Assembly: GCF_032062245.1 (NCBI RefSeq)
Contig: NZ_DAMBQF010000001.1
Span: 318,987 to 382,986, forward strand
Length of the DNA stretch: 64,000 bases
Direction of reading: 5' to 3'
Origin: Soonwooa sp032062245
Lineage (GTDB): Bacteria; Bacteroidota; Bacteroidia; Flavobacteriales; Weeksellaceae
Shown here: positions 43,578 through 53,384 of the stretch, in pieces
How the letters are laid out: the number at the start of each line of letters is the position of its first letter
Numbering within the stretch: position 1 is the stretch's first letter
Position numbers and translations under genes: made by a program
The notes under the pieces: model-generated
Databases searched by the model: none
Told to the model about the DNA's origin: nothing
What the model saw: the letters and a program-made list of their open reading frames with translations, nothing else

Positions 43578-43745
43578 AAAATCGATTTTTGGCTATATTC
43601 TGAAAGCCGATTTTTGAGCATTTTGTGATTTTTTTGTGAAAACTTCAAAATTTTAGAAAAATAATGTGAATTTTAAAAATTCGACTACTAGCTTGAGAAT
43701 CGCTCAAAAAAAATAATCAAGACCTTGACAAAATCTAAGACAAAA

Positions 43746-43778
43746 AAAACCGACATCTATTTGTCGGTTTTCATTTTT
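43746..43778. terminator. Terminator of pgk
   Basis: AAAACCGACA and TGTCGGTTTT with a 6-base loop; T runs on both strands. It lies in the 219-bp convergent gap 43578-43796, which shows nothing else. Confidence 0.9.
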
Positions 43779-43796
43779 TTTATAATCTAAAAAGAA

Positions 43797-44990
43797 TTAA
43801 TCTTTGTTAATTGCAGCAACTCCTGGAAGTTCTAGACCTTCAAGACTTTCTAACATGGCGCCACCGCCAGTTGAAACATAACTAACCTTGTCAGCATAAC
43901 CGAATTGCTTAACAAAGGCTACACTATCGCCACCTCCTACTAAGGAGAATGCTCCAAGTTTAGTGGCTTCTTCGATACTATCACCTAAAGCAATTGTACC
44001 ATCAGCAAATTTTGACATTTCGAAAACACCAATTGGCCCATTCCAAAGAATTGTTTTAGAATTTAAGATCACATCATTAATTTTTGATCTCGATTGACGA
44101 CCAGCATCCAATCCCATCCAACCTTCTGGAATTTCGTAAACGTTTACTTCTTCAGTATTCGCATCATTACTAAATTGATCAGCAATAATCACATCACTAG
44201 GCAAATAAACTTCAACTTTATGTTGCTTCGCTTTTTCTAAAATTTCTAAAGCTAATTGCAACTTATCATCTTCTACTAAAGAGTTTCCGATTTTGCCGCC
44301 TAAAGCTTTAATAAACGTAAATGCCATACCACCACCAATAATTAAATTATCAATTGCTGGTAAAATATTTTCAATAATAGTAATTTTAGTAGAAACTTTA
44401 GATCCACCAAGTATTGCAGTTACAGGTTTTTGACCAGATTTAAGAACTTTATCAATAGCTTCTAATTCTTTAGCCATCAACAAACCGAAAAATTTAGTTG
44501 AAGGGAAAAATTTAGCAATAACTGCTGTCGAAGCATGAGCTCTATGCGCAGTACCAAAGGCATCATTAACATAAGCATCACCTAGTTTCGAAAGTTGTTC
44601 AGCAAAAGCTTCGTCTCCTTTCTCCTCTTCTGCATGGAATCTAAGATTCTCTAACAACAAAATTTCACCCGCTTGTAAAGCAGCAGCAGCTTGTTCTGCT
44701 TTTTCACCAATCGATTCTTCAACAAACTTAACTTCTTTTCCTAAAACTTTAGAAACTTCAGAAACAATGTTCTTAAGAGAATATTTATCATTAACTTCAC
44801 CTTTTGGACGACCAAGATGCGTCATTAAGATTACCGAACCGCCATCAGCCAAAATCTTATCAACTGTCGGTTTAACAGCAACAATTCTTGTATTGTCACT
44901 TACGTTAAGATTATCATCTTGCGGAACATTGAAGTCAACGCGTACCAAAGCTTTTTTGCCAGAAAAATTGAAATCCTTAATTGTTTTCAT
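43797..44990 (-). CDS. pgk: Phosphoglycerate kinase
   Basis: 397 residues. VRVDFNVPQD, THLGRPKGE, ENLRFHAEEEKGDEAF, GGSKVSTKI, WNGPIGVFE and STGGGAMLE are all classic PGK blocks. It makes ATP from 1,3-bisphosphoglycerate in glycolysis. It is divergent from rpiB across the putative origin region. Confidence 0.97.
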   Translation of the reverse strand: MKTIKDFNFSGKKALVRVDFNVPQDDNLNVSDNTRIVAVKPTVDKILADGGSVILMTHLGRPKGEVNDKYSLKNIVSEVSKVLGKEVKFVEESIGEKAEQAAAALQAGEILLLENLRFHAEEEKGDEAFAEQLSKLGDAYVNDAFGTAHRAHASTAVIAKFFPSTKFFGLLMAKELEAIDKVLKSGQKPVTAILGGSKVSTKITIIENILPAIDNLIIGGGMAFTFIKALGGKIGNSLVEDDKLQLALEILEKAKQHKVEVYLPSDVIIADQFSNDANTEEVNVYEIPEGWMGLDAGRQSRSKINDVILNSKTILWNGPIGVFEMSKFADGTIALGDSIEEATKLGAFSLVGGGDSVAFVKQFGYADKVSYVSTGGGAMLESLEGLELPGVAAINKD

Positions 44991-45625
44991 TCGTATTTAT
45001 TAAATTTATTTCAGATTGGTTTGATATTTGAAACACTAGTTTCAACGATTACAAATGTAAGATTTCTCTTTAGCAAAAGACGAACTTTTCACACAAAAGA
45101 TTCCACACCACTACAACAATCATTATCTAACAATTTTATTTATTTAAAAAAGAAAGAATATTGTTATTGTATATTGTAGTTGTGAGTTTTGTGGAAAAGT
45201 ATTTTTGAAATTTTTGATAACATTTAATTTAAAGTCTATTCATATTCTATTAACATTTAAGATATTTGATTTTCAATAATTTAACTGAGTTTTCCACAAA
45301 TGCTGATAAATATTAATAAGTCTAGATTATGGATATTTTAACTGGGGAATATATTTGGATTGGCACATCAAAAGTTTTTCAAGTTTGGGAATTGTTTTTC
45401 CATTTAGAAAGTGCAATATGAATTTTAATTCAAACTAAAAAGAACAATCTCAACCTAGTTTTCCACATTTGTTTTCGTAGTTTTCCACAGGTTTTGATAG
45501 GTAATATTAACAAAGTATTAATTATCGAGATCTTATTTAGTTATTCTTATCTTCCAAAGATTATCAATCAACAGAATAATATTAAATTTGTAGAAAATCT
45601 ATCTAATATTATATAAAAGTAAATT
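44991..45625. other. Putative chromosomal origin (oriC) between pgk and rpiB
   Basis: 635 bp without a gene, very AT-rich. TTTTCCACA, one base from the consensus DnaA box TTATCCACA, occurs four times: reversed at 45190-45198, forward at 45290-45298, 45459-45467 and 45481-45489. Long A/T stretches lie around 45121-45180 and 45220-45290 and could be the unwinding element. Two consensus DnaA boxes and two parS sites lie 2.3-4.5 kb away near mnmG. Confidence 0.55.
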
Positions 45626-46057
45626 ATGAAAAAAATAGCTATTGCCGCTGACCATGCAGGTTTTGAGTATAAAGAATATCTTATAGAACAATTAAAAGAT
45701 AAATACGAAATTCAGGATTTTGGGACACATTCTTTTGATTCTGTAGATTATCCAGATTTTGTACATCCTGCGGCTTCTTCTGTGGAAAACGGTGATAACG
45801 AACTTGGGATTTTGATTTGTGGAAGTGGTCAAGGTGTACAGATTACAGCCAACAAACATCAACAGATCCGTTGTGCGCTAGCGTGGATGCCAGAGATTGC
45901 AGCATTGTCTAGACAACATAATAATGCTAATATGGTCGCTCTTCCTGCAAGATTTATTGCAAAAGAGCTTGCCTTAGAAATCATTGAGAAATTCCTCACA
46001 ACAGATTTCGAAGGAGGCCGACATCAGAACAGAGTCAACAAGATTGCTTGTTCTTAA
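45626..46057 (+). CDS. rpiB: Ribose-5-phosphate isomerase B
   Basis: 143 residues. AADHAGFEYKEYL opens the protein, the active-site cysteine is in LICGSGQGVQI, and HNNANMVALPAR and RHQNRVNKI close the phosphate site. It interconverts ribose 5-phosphate and ribulose 5-phosphate. A weak hairpin (AAACCTTA / TAAGGTTT) lies between it and rnr. Confidence 0.95.
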   Translation: MKKIAIAADHAGFEYKEYLIEQLKDKYEIQDFGTHSFDSVDYPDFVHPAASSVENGDNELGILICGSGQGVQITANKHQQIRCALAWMPEIAALSRQHNNANMVALPARFIAKELALEIIEKFLTTDFEGGRHQNRVNKIACS

Positions 46058-46111
46058 TTGTAAAAACCTTAGTATTTCTTAAAATATTAAGGTTTATTAA
46101 TTTTTAAACCT

Positions 46112-48256
46112 ATGAAAAGAAATAGAAGTCTAAAAAACGATCAGAAACTCATCGAATTAGGGAGAATTATTCTGCGTTTTATGAACCAAAATACCAACAA
46201 AATCTATAATTATAAACAGATTGCGAATGGTATAGATTACAAAAATCCAAGACAACGAGAATTGGTTATACAAGCCTTACATCGTCTTCTTGCGAGTGAA
46301 AAAATTAAAGAAACTGAAAAAGGTAAATACATCATCAACTTAAAAATCGAAGGTGCTTTAACTGGTATTATCGATTTTAACCAATCTGGTAACGCTTATG
46401 TAAGTGTCGAAGGTATAGAAGATGATATTTTTATCCATCAAAAAAATGTAAAAGATGCCTTACAAGGTGATAAAGTCCTTATTGTGACTTATCATTTTAA
46501 AGGAAAAAAACTAGAAGGTTCTGTTGTTAATGTTATCGAACGTGCAAAAGATACTTTTGTTGGGACTTTCCAAGATATTCCACATAAGGATTTTGGATTC
46601 GTAGTTTTTGATAAAAAGAATATGCATTCGGATATGTTTATCCCGAAAGATAAAGTCCATGATGCGACAGATGGCGATAAAGTCATTGTTAAAATGATAA
46701 AATGGGATGCGGGTAGCAAAAATCCAGAAGGCGAAATTATTCAAGTTCTAGGAAAACCTGGCGAACACGAAACCGAAATTCATGCAATTTTGGCTGAATA
46801 TGGTTTGCCTTACAATTTCCCACCAGAAGTTGAAAAAGAAGCTGACGAAATCGATACCGAAATTCGTCCGGAGGAAGTTGCAAAACGTTGGGATATGCGA
46901 AATATTTGCACATTTACCATTGATCCAAAAGATGCAAAAGACTTTGACGACGCACTTTCTATTCAAAAATTAGAAAATGGAAACTGGCAAATAGGTGTTC
47001 ATATTGCGGACGTTTCGCATTATGTACGTCCTGGGACTTTACTGGATGACGAAGCTTATGATCGCGCAACTTCAGTTTATCTAGTGGATCGCGTGGTGCC
47101 GATGTTACCTGAGGTTCTTAGTAACGGCGTTTGTTCGCTTCGTCCTAATGAAGACAAATACACTTTCTCAGCAGTTTTCGAAATGGATGATCAAGCTAAA
47201 GTTAAAAAACAATGGTTTGGTCGTACAGTAACGCATTCTGACAGAAGATTTACTTATGAAGAAGCACAAGAACGTATCGAAACTAAAGAAGGTGATTATC
47301 AAGAAGAAATTAATAAATTGGATGATCTTGCAAAGATTCTCCGTGATGAACGTATCAAAAACGGCGCGATTACTTTTGATAGAAGTGAAGTAAGATTTAA
47401 TCTAGATGCAGATGGTAATCCGATTGGTGTTTATTTTAAAATTAGCAAAGATTCGAATCATTTGATTGAAGAATTTATGCTTTTAGCAAACAGAAAAGTG
47501 TCAGAATTTATTTCATTAAATAAAAGAAATGAGCCTTCTCACAACACTTTTATTTATCGTGTTCACGAAGATCCAGATCCTACCAAATTAAATGCTTTAC
47601 GCGATTTTGTTGGTAATTTCGGTTACAAAATGAATTTAGCCAATGCTAAAACTACAACCGAATCTATGAATAAACTTTTACAGGAAGTAAAAGGTAAAGC
47701 GGAAGAAAATATGATCGAAACGCTTGCTATGCGAAGCATGAGTAAAGCTAAATACACCACCGAAAGTCTTGGTCATTACGGCCTAGGATTTGAGTATTAT
47801 TCGCACTTTACATCGCCAATTCGTCGTTATCCAGATGTTATCGCACATCGATTGTTGCAACATTATCTAGATGGCGGCAAGTCGGTTGATGTGCACGAAG
47901 TTGAAGAAAAAGCTAAACATTGTAGCTCGATGGAGCGTCTTGCAGCCGATGCAGAAAGAGATTCTATCAAATACATGCAGGTCAAATTTATGGAGAAACA
48001 TGTTGGCGAATATTTCAACGGTGTTATCTCTGGAGTTTCGGACTTTGGTTTCTGGGTAGAAATCCCTGAAAACGGTGCCGAAGGTATGATAAAACTTCGT
48101 GATTTAATCGACGATTCTTATAGTTTTGATGCTAAGAATTATGCGATCGTTGGTAGCAGAACTGGTAATACTTACCAATTGGGTGACCAAGTTAAGATAA
48201 AAGTTATGAAAGCTAATTTGTTGGCTAAACAGTTGGATTTCAAGATTATCAATTAA
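46112..48256 (+). CDS. rnr: Ribonuclease R
   Basis: 714 residues. An N-terminal winged-helix region and cold-shock domains (EGALTGIIDFNQSGNAYV) come first. The RNB catalytic block is FTIDPKDAKDFDDALS at about 270-285, with HYGLGFEYYSHFTSPIRRYPD downstream. A C-terminal S1 domain follows (GEYFNGVISGVSDFGFWVEI). It is a processive 3'-5' exonuclease that degrades structured RNA. A long inverted repeat after the gene is the probable terminator. Confidence 0.95.
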   Translation: MKRNRSLKNDQKLIELGRIILRFMNQNTNKIYNYKQIANGIDYKNPRQRELVIQALHRLLASEKIKETEKGKYIINLKIEGALTGIIDFNQSGNAYVSVEGIEDDIFIHQKNVKDALQGDKVLIVTYHFKGKKLEGSVVNVIERAKDTFVGTFQDIPHKDFGFVVFDKKNMHSDMFIPKDKVHDATDGDKVIVKMIKWDAGSKNPEGEIIQVLGKPGEHETEIHAILAEYGLPYNFPPEVEKEADEIDTEIRPEEVAKRWDMRNICTFTIDPKDAKDFDDALSIQKLENGNWQIGVHIADVSHYVRPGTLLDDEAYDRATSVYLVDRVVPMLPEVLSNGVCSLRPNEDKYTFSAVFEMDDQAKVKKQWFGRTVTHSDRRFTYEEAQERIETKEGDYQEEINKLDDLAKILRDERIKNGAITFDRSEVRFNLDADGNPIGVYFKISKDSNHLIEEFMLLANRKVSEFISLNKRNEPSHNTFIYRVHEDPDPTKLNALRDFVGNFGYKMNLANAKTTTESMNKLLQEVKGKAEENMIETLAMRSMSKAKYTTESLGHYGLGFEYYSHFTSPIRRYPDVIAHRLLQHYLDGGKSVDVHEVEEKAKHCSSMERLAADAERDSIKYMQVKFMEKHVGEYFNGVISGVSDFGFWVEIPENGAEGMIKLRDLIDDSYSFDAKNYAIVGSRTGNTYQLGDQVKIKVMKANLLAKQLDFKIIN

Positions 48257-48267
48257 TTATAATCATT

Positions 48268-48318
48268 AAGAATTTTTTAGTAAAGCTTAATTTAAGCTAA
48301 GGTTTATTAAAAATTCTT
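48268..48318 (+). terminator. Terminator-like long inverted repeat after rnr
   Basis: AAGAATTTTT and AAAAATTCTT enclose an inner AAGCTTAA/TTAAGCTT-type repeat, followed by T-rich sequence. Confidence 0.6.
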
Positions 48319-48342
48319 TTTCTTTGCAAGATACTATAAGCT

Positions 48343-49029
48343 ATGTTAGAACTTATTTTATATGCAATTGTACTAGGAATCATGCTGAGTTTGGTGTTCA
48401 TCGGGCCCATCTTTTTCCTCCTTATAGAGACAAGTTTTTCGCGTGGTCCCAAGCATGCTTTAGCATTGGACTTTGGGGTGATAACTGCCGATATACTCTG
48501 TATTGTTGCATCGTATTACGCAAGTGCCGACCTTGTGGAACTTATTGACAAACATCCCTCATTTTATCGGATTTCGGCGCTCCTCATTTTTATTTATGGC
48601 TGTATCATGATAGTTTCTAAAACCAAAATGCACATGAAGGGAGAAGAAAAACTTATCAGTCGTAATTATTTCAAAACCTTTGCTAACGGCTTTTTATTAA
48701 ATTTATTAAATGTCGGGGTTATCTTATTTTGGTTGGTGACGGTAGTTTCCGTTCGTAATCAATATCCAGAAACTAATGATTTTATACTTTACATTGGGAT
48801 TGTAATTTGTACTTATTTAGCGATAGATTTAGCGAAGATTTTCCTTGCAAAACAATTCCATGATAAGTTAACTCAAAAGGTTGCAAATGCCATCAGAAAG
48901 GGCGTTGGCGTTATCTTGATTATATTTAGTTTCTTTATATTTTTACAAAGTTTCAAAAAATTCAATCAGTTTGATAAAAAACTAGAAGAAGCCGAAAAAA
49001 CTGAGGTTAAATACAAACGTTCGAAATAA
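48343..49029 (+). CDS. LysE-family exporter
   Basis: 228 residues with about six hydrophobic segments. The start (YAIVLGIMLSLVFIGPIFFLLIETSFSRGPKHAL) carries the LysE/RhtB pattern, where the proline-glycine turn and following small residues are characteristic. The C-terminus is charged (FDKKLEEAEKTEVKYKRSK). Family members export amino acids, but the substrate is unknown. It is separated by 1 base from the LD-carboxypeptidase gene, so they are co-transcribed. Confidence 0.82.
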   Translation: MLELILYAIVLGIMLSLVFIGPIFFLLIETSFSRGPKHALALDFGVITADILCIVASYYASADLVELIDKHPSFYRISALLIFIYGCIMIVSKTKMHMKGEEKLISRNYFKTFANGFLLNLLNVGVILFWLVTVVSVRNQYPETNDFILYIGIVICTYLAIDLAKIFLAKQFHDKLTQKVANAIRKGVGVILIIFSFFIFLQSFKKFNQFDKKLEEAEKTEVKYKRSK

Positions 49030-49030
49030 A

Positions 49031-49966
49031 ATGAAGTCTATTATTTTTCCTAAAAGTCTTAAAAAAGCTGATAAAATTGCTATTATTTCGCCAGCTGGTT
49101 CTGTTGAAGAATCGCAATTACAAAACACTTTAGATTTAATAATTTCTAAAGGTTACGAACCTATTTTGGGACAATATACTTTAGAGAAATTTCAAGATGG
49201 TTATAGTTACGCTGGTAACGAAGAACAACGTATTTCGGATATCAATTGGGCGCTCAACGATCCCGAAATTAATGCAATTTGGACAACACGTGGCGGTTAC
49301 GGATGTCAACATTTGTTAGAGCATATCAAACTAACGGACTTTAAGAAAAATCCAAAATGGTACATCGGTTATTCGGACAATACTGCGGTACAAAGTTTAC
49401 TTTTAAAGAAAGGTTTTGCGAGTGTCCATGGGCAAACTTTGAAGACTTCTTCTTTTGGCGTTAGCGAAGAAAGTTATGATTTGGTTTTTGATATTTTAAA
49501 AGGGAAAAAACTTAATTATACTTTTAAATCAAACGATTTTAATAAAAAAGGAAATACCGATGGACAAATTGTTGGCGGTAATTTAGCTTTGATTTATGCA
49601 CTTTTAGGTACCAAATATTCTTTCGATTTTAAAGATAAAATTTTATTAATTGAAGATATCGGCGAGAATTTCTATGCGTTGGACAGAATGTTGATGAGCC
49701 TCGAATTGGCTGGTGTTTTCAGTAAAATTAATGGATTAATTGTTGGCGGAATGACCAATATGGGAAAAGAAGGCGAAAACAAAGCTTTTGAGGAGTCTTT
49801 TGATCCTTTCGCTTATCATTTGATAGAACATCGTGTAAAAGGCTATAATTTCCCTGTTTTGTACGAATTCCCTAATGGACATATTTTCGACAATCGACCA
49901 ATTATTTTGGGCGCTGAAGTTGAATTAAACATTGGCAAAAAATCGGAAGTTATTTTTAAATCTTAA
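49031..49966 (+). CDS. LD-carboxypeptidase, peptidase family S66
   Basis: 311 residues. AIISPAGSVE opens the protein, the serine nucleophile is in IGYSDNTAVQ, and IDGQIVGG-type (TDGQIVGGNLALI) and LLIEDIGENFYALDRML are family blocks. It cleaves the L,D bond in recycled murein tetrapeptides. The enzyme is cytoplasmic. It overlaps no neighbour, and yraN begins 2 bases later. Confidence 0.9.
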   Translation: MKSIIFPKSLKKADKIAIISPAGSVEESQLQNTLDLIISKGYEPILGQYTLEKFQDGYSYAGNEEQRISDINWALNDPEINAIWTTRGGYGCQHLLEHIKLTDFKKNPKWYIGYSDNTAVQSLLLKKGFASVHGQTLKTSSFGVSEESYDLVFDILKGKKLNYTFKSNDFNKKGNTDGQIVGGNLALIYALLGTKYSFDFKDKILLIEDIGENFYALDRMLMSLELAGVFSKINGLIVGGMTNMGKEGENKAFEESFDPFAYHLIEHRVKGYNFPVLYEFPNGHIFDNRPIILGAEVELNIGKKSEVIFKS

Positions 49967-49968
49967 AA

Positions 49969-50337
49969 ATGTCAGAACATTATGATTTCGGAAAACGCGC
50001 TGAAGATGCAGCTTGCGAATTTCTAGAGTCTAAAAAGTATCAGATTCTGGAACGCAATTTTCGATTTCTGAAAGCAGAAGTTGACATCATTGCAAAGCAA
50101 GATCAAAAACTTGTTATTATTGAAGTTAAAGCGCGAAGCGATAATCACATCATCAATCCGGAAGATGCCGTTAACAAAAAGAAAATGAAACTTCTTATTA
50201 TGGCGGCTGATGGGTATTGTCAAGAATTAAATGAAGAATTGGAAGTAAGATTTGATATTATTTCTGTTCTTAAAACAAATACCAACGACTTAGAAATTCA
50301 TCATATTGAAGATGCTTTCCAAAGTCATGAAATATAA
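49969..50337 (+). CDS. YraN family (UPF0102) putative endonuclease
   Basis: 122 residues. GKRAEDAACEFLESKKYQILERNFR then EVDIIAKQDQKLVIIEVKAR is the standard UPF0102 layout with a PD-(D/E)xK nuclease core (E-VDIIA ... IEVKAR). Its cellular role is uncertain. It is third in the run LysE-type exporter, LD-carboxypeptidase, YraN. Confidence 0.88.
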   Translation: MSEHYDFGKRAEDAACEFLESKKYQILERNFRFLKAEVDIIAKQDQKLVIIEVKARSDNHIINPEDAVNKKKMKLLIMAADGYCQELNEELEVRFDIISVLKTNTNDLEIHHIEDAFQSHEI

Positions 50338-50366
50338 AAACTCCGAAAATTTTCGGAGCTTTTGGT
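50337..50366. terminator. Bidirectional hairpin terminator
   Basis: AACTCCGAAAA and TTTTCGGAG(C)TT form a stem between yraN and sodC, with T-rich sequence beyond it. Confidence 0.85.
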
Positions 50367-50369
50367 TTA

Positions 50370-50876
50370 TTATTTTATCTCAACACAAGCGACTCTTCCA
50401 CCTGAATTACCTGTTGGCTGCGTATGGAAATCATCTTTGTCCGCGTGAATAATGATCGCTTTACCGATAATATTTTTACTTTCATCCTTACATCCTATAC
50501 ACCATTTATCAGTTTTAAACTCCAATTGTGCCGTTCCGTTGGCATCAGCTTTTAGGTTTCCGATATCACCCATGTGGAAGTGTTCAGTTTCCCATTTACC
50601 ATGTTGAGCGCCAGCAGGATTCCAGTGTCCACCAGTCGAAGTCCCATCTGTTGCCGAGCAATCCGCCTTCTCGTGAAGATGGATGGCGTGTTCTCCAGGT
50701 TTTAAATTATAGACATTAAGCTTCATGGTGACTTCCTTCCCTTTTTGTGAAAAATCTACATATCCTTGCGTATTAGTACCACTTTTTGGATAGATTGTGT
50801 AATGTTTATTTTGAGTAGAACAAGACGTTACTGCAACAGCAGCGCCCAAAACTCCGAGTAAAAATATAGGTTTCAT
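50370..50876 (-). CDS. sodC: Cu/Zn superoxide dismutase, predicted lipoprotein
   Basis: 168 residues with a lipobox VAVTSC. Copper and zinc ligands are visible: HAIHLHEKADC, GGHWNPAGAQHG, HFHMGDIGNL and the C-terminal IIIHADKDDFHTQPTGNSGGRVAC. It removes superoxide in the envelope. It is convergent with yraN and divergent from the TonB-dependent receptor gene. Confidence 0.93.
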   Translation of the reverse strand: MKPIFLLGVLGAAVAVTSCSTQNKHYTIYPKSGTNTQGYVDFSQKGKEVTMKLNVYNLKPGEHAIHLHEKADCSATDGTSTGGHWNPAGAQHGKWETEHFHMGDIGNLKADANGTAQLEFKTDKWCIGCKDESKNIIGKAIIIHADKDDFHTQPTGNSGGRVACVEIK

Positions 50877-50975
50877 AATCTTAAAATTTATATTGCTTTT
50901 TTGATTTTACAAAATATAAGCCAATCAGTTTGCTTACAATTAAGACTTGTGATAATAACAAAATTACTAAAAATT

Positions 50976-51005
50976 ACCATTCAGTCTTGTTATTTTACCG
51001 TTCAG
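50976..51005 (+). promoter_or_regulatory. Paired direct repeat, possible LytTR-type operator, upstream of the receptor gene
   Basis: ACCATTCAG (50976-50984) and ACCGTTCAG (50997-51005), start-to-start 21 bases with a 12-base spacer, as expected for LytTR-family regulators bound on one DNA face. It ends 34 bases before the -7 box at 51039. Confidence 0.6.
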
Positions 51006-51038
51006 AAAAAATTAATTTTAATAAACGATTTTGGTATT

Positions 51039-51046
51039 TAATTTTG
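51039..51046 (+). promoter_or_regulatory. -7 box of the receptor gene
   Basis: TAATTTTG matches TAnnTTTG, 22 bases before the ATG. No -33 TTTG is present at the right distance, which fits an activator-dependent promoter. Confidence 0.55.
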
Positions 51047-51068
51047 AGCCAGAAATAAACAACAAACT

Positions 51069-53279
51069 ATGACTTCCAATTTTGCATTAAGAACAATGAT
51101 TTTAGCTTGTACAAGCGTTGCAGCGTTTTCTTTTGCTCAGGTTAACATATCTGGAAAAGTGCTTTACAAAAACAAACCCGTTAAAGATGTTAATGTTAGC
51201 TTGAAAGATTCTTATGATGGCGCAACAACTGATGCCGAAGGTAATTACAAATTTCAAACTGATGAAAAAGGTGCTAAAATTTTGGTTTTTTCCCATCCAA
51301 AATATGAAAATTCTGAACAAAGTATTAATGTAGAATCAAATGATATTACAATTAATACAAATCTAAAAGAAAGTCTTAGCGAAATAGATGCGGTGGTGAT
51401 TACTGCGGGAAGTATCGAAGCAAGTGATAAAAAGCGTGCTACTGCTCTACTGACGCCGCTTGACATCTATACAACTGCAGGAGCCGATGGACAAGTTACT
51501 GCAGCTTTAGGTTATCTTCCAGGTGTGCAAAAAGTAGGTGAATCGGAAGGACTTTTTGTTCGTGGTGGTACAGCTGGCGAAACCAAAATCTTTATAGATG
51601 GGACTTTGGTAAATAATTATTTTTCGCAATCGACGCCAGGATTATCGGGGCGAGACCGTTTTAATACGTCATTATTTAAAGGGAATGTTTTTTCGAGTGG
51701 TGGTTATTCGGCGCAATATGGACAAGCTTTATCTTCGGTTTTGTTGTTAGAAAGTGTCGATTTGCCGAGCAAAACTTCTTATGATTTTTCTTTGTCTCCT
51801 TTGTTTGCTGGAGCGAATTATCAAAAATTAAATGAAGCTAAAACCGCTTCTTGGGGCGTTTCTGCTAATTACAGCAACCTTGGATTAGTAAATGGCGTTT
51901 TTAATGCCAACACAGATTTTAGTAAAAGTCCTAATGGTTTTGGATCGGATGCTAATTTTAGGATTAAAACTAAAAAAGGTGGTTTCATCAAATATTACGG
52001 AAATTTCCAAACTGGAAGTATGGGCGTTAATAATCTTAGTTTGGAACCAAATATTGACCGAAGTGAAGTTGATCTAGAATCTAATTACACCTTCCAAACA
52101 CTTTCTTATAAAGAAAAATTTGGAAAATATAAAGTTAATCTAAGTGCATCTTATAGTTTTAATCAAAATAATTTAGATTTTACAAATGTTGAAAATGGCA
52201 TTGCTTCGGATACATTTGCAATCTATACAAAAGGAAATTATGTTAACGCAAAATCTGTTGTAGAACGCAAAATAAGCAAAATAAGTGTTTTCAGAACGGG
52301 TCTAGAATTTAATAATTCAATAGAAGATTCTCAGTTTGGAAGTTACAAAAAACATGTTACCGATCTTATTTCTTCTGGATTTGCGGAAACAAATTTAGCT
52401 GTTAACCGAAATTTTTCGTTGAGCCTTGGCGCAAGAGCCGAACATTCTAGCTATCTTGATAGATGGAACCTCGCACCAAGAGTTTCTATGGCTTATAAAA
52501 TTTCTGATACTTGGGTATCCTCCTTGGCTTACGGAATTTATTATCAAAATCCTGAAAGCAAATTTATAAACTCAAATGCGCGATTAGGTTTTCAAAAAGC
52601 TGATCATTACATTTTCCAACTTCAACATAATACAGATGGGCGAAGTCTTCGATTGGAAGCTTTCTACAAAGATTATTCTTATTTGATAAAAACTGTGGGA
52701 AGTACTAGCTTTCAAACAGCGATCGACAACTCAGGAAATGGCTTTGCAAAAGGAATGGAGATATTTTGGAGGGATAGAAAATCCATCAAAGGTATCGATT
52801 ATTGGTTGACTTATTCTTATCTCGATACAGAGCGTAATTTCATGAATTTTCCAACCAGTTTAACGCCAACTTTTGCTGCCAAACATACACTTTCGGCAGT
52901 GGCTAAAAAATTTGTTTTGAACTGGAAAACAGGATTTAATCTTTCCTACACTTATGCTTCTGGTCGACCTTATTATGATTTGACACAGGATTTTAACAGT
53001 AGCATCAGACATCAAGGTTATCTTAAAGATTACAATGCGCTCAATTTTAGTGTTAATTATGTACCAAGCATTGGCCGTACAGATAACAAAGCAAACACCG
53101 TAATTGTACTGGGCATTAATAATATTTTAGGAACGAAAAATGTGTTCGGATACAATTATTCTCAAGACGGAATGCGCCGTAGTCCAGTTTTGCCAGCTTA
53201 TGATACTTTTGTATTTATTGGGGCGTTTATAAGTTTTGGCGTTGACAAAACCGATGATGCTATTAATAATAATCTCTAA
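51069..53279 (+). CDS. TonB-dependent outer-membrane receptor
   Basis: 736 residues with a signal peptide ending AAFSFAQ. Residues about 25-100 form a carboxypeptidase-regulatory-like domain (VNISGKVLYKNKPVKDVNVSLK). A plug domain follows (ALGYLPGVQKVGESEGLFVRGGTAGETKIFIDGTLV), then a barrel with a family-typical end (NILGTKNVFGYNYSQDG). It is small for a SusC-type receptor and closer to CirA/FecA-type size. The ligand is unknown. The paired operators suggest control together with the next gene. Confidence 0.88.
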   Translation: MTSNFALRTMILACTSVAAFSFAQVNISGKVLYKNKPVKDVNVSLKDSYDGATTDAEGNYKFQTDEKGAKILVFSHPKYENSEQSINVESNDITINTNLKESLSEIDAVVITAGSIEASDKKRATALLTPLDIYTTAGADGQVTAALGYLPGVQKVGESEGLFVRGGTAGETKIFIDGTLVNNYFSQSTPGLSGRDRFNTSLFKGNVFSSGGYSAQYGQALSSVLLLESVDLPSKTSYDFSLSPLFAGANYQKLNEAKTASWGVSANYSNLGLVNGVFNANTDFSKSPNGFGSDANFRIKTKKGGFIKYYGNFQTGSMGVNNLSLEPNIDRSEVDLESNYTFQTLSYKEKFGKYKVNLSASYSFNQNNLDFTNVENGIASDTFAIYTKGNYVNAKSVVERKISKISVFRTGLEFNNSIEDSQFGSYKKHVTDLISSGFAETNLAVNRNFSLSLGARAEHSSYLDRWNLAPRVSMAYKISDTWVSSLAYGIYYQNPESKFINSNARLGFQKADHYIFQLQHNTDGRSLRLEAFYKDYSYLIKTVGSTSFQTAIDNSGNGFAKGMEIFWRDRKSIKGIDYWLTYSYLDTERNFMNFPTSLTPTFAAKHTLSAVAKKFVLNWKTGFNLSYTYASGRPYYDLTQDFNSSIRHQGYLKDYNALNFSVNYVPSIGRTDNKANTVIVLGINNILGTKNVFGYNYSQDGMRRSPVLPAYDTFVFIGAFISFGVDKTDDAINNNL

Positions 53280-53308
53280 CGGTTCGGTATCAGAAATTGA
53301 CGTTTCGG
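53279..53308 (+). promoter_or_regulatory. Second paired direct repeat, upstream of the periplasmic protein gene
   Basis: ACGGTTCGG (53279-53287) and ACGTTTCGG (53300-53308), again 21 bases start to start. All four half-sites of the two operators fit ACnnTTCRG. The first half-site overlaps the receptor's stop codon. Confidence 0.55.
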
Positions 53309-53384
53309 TATAATTTATTTTAAATCAAATACTTTTTGAACTTAAATTTAATCCAAGAAATTAAAACAACAAACAATTTATATT

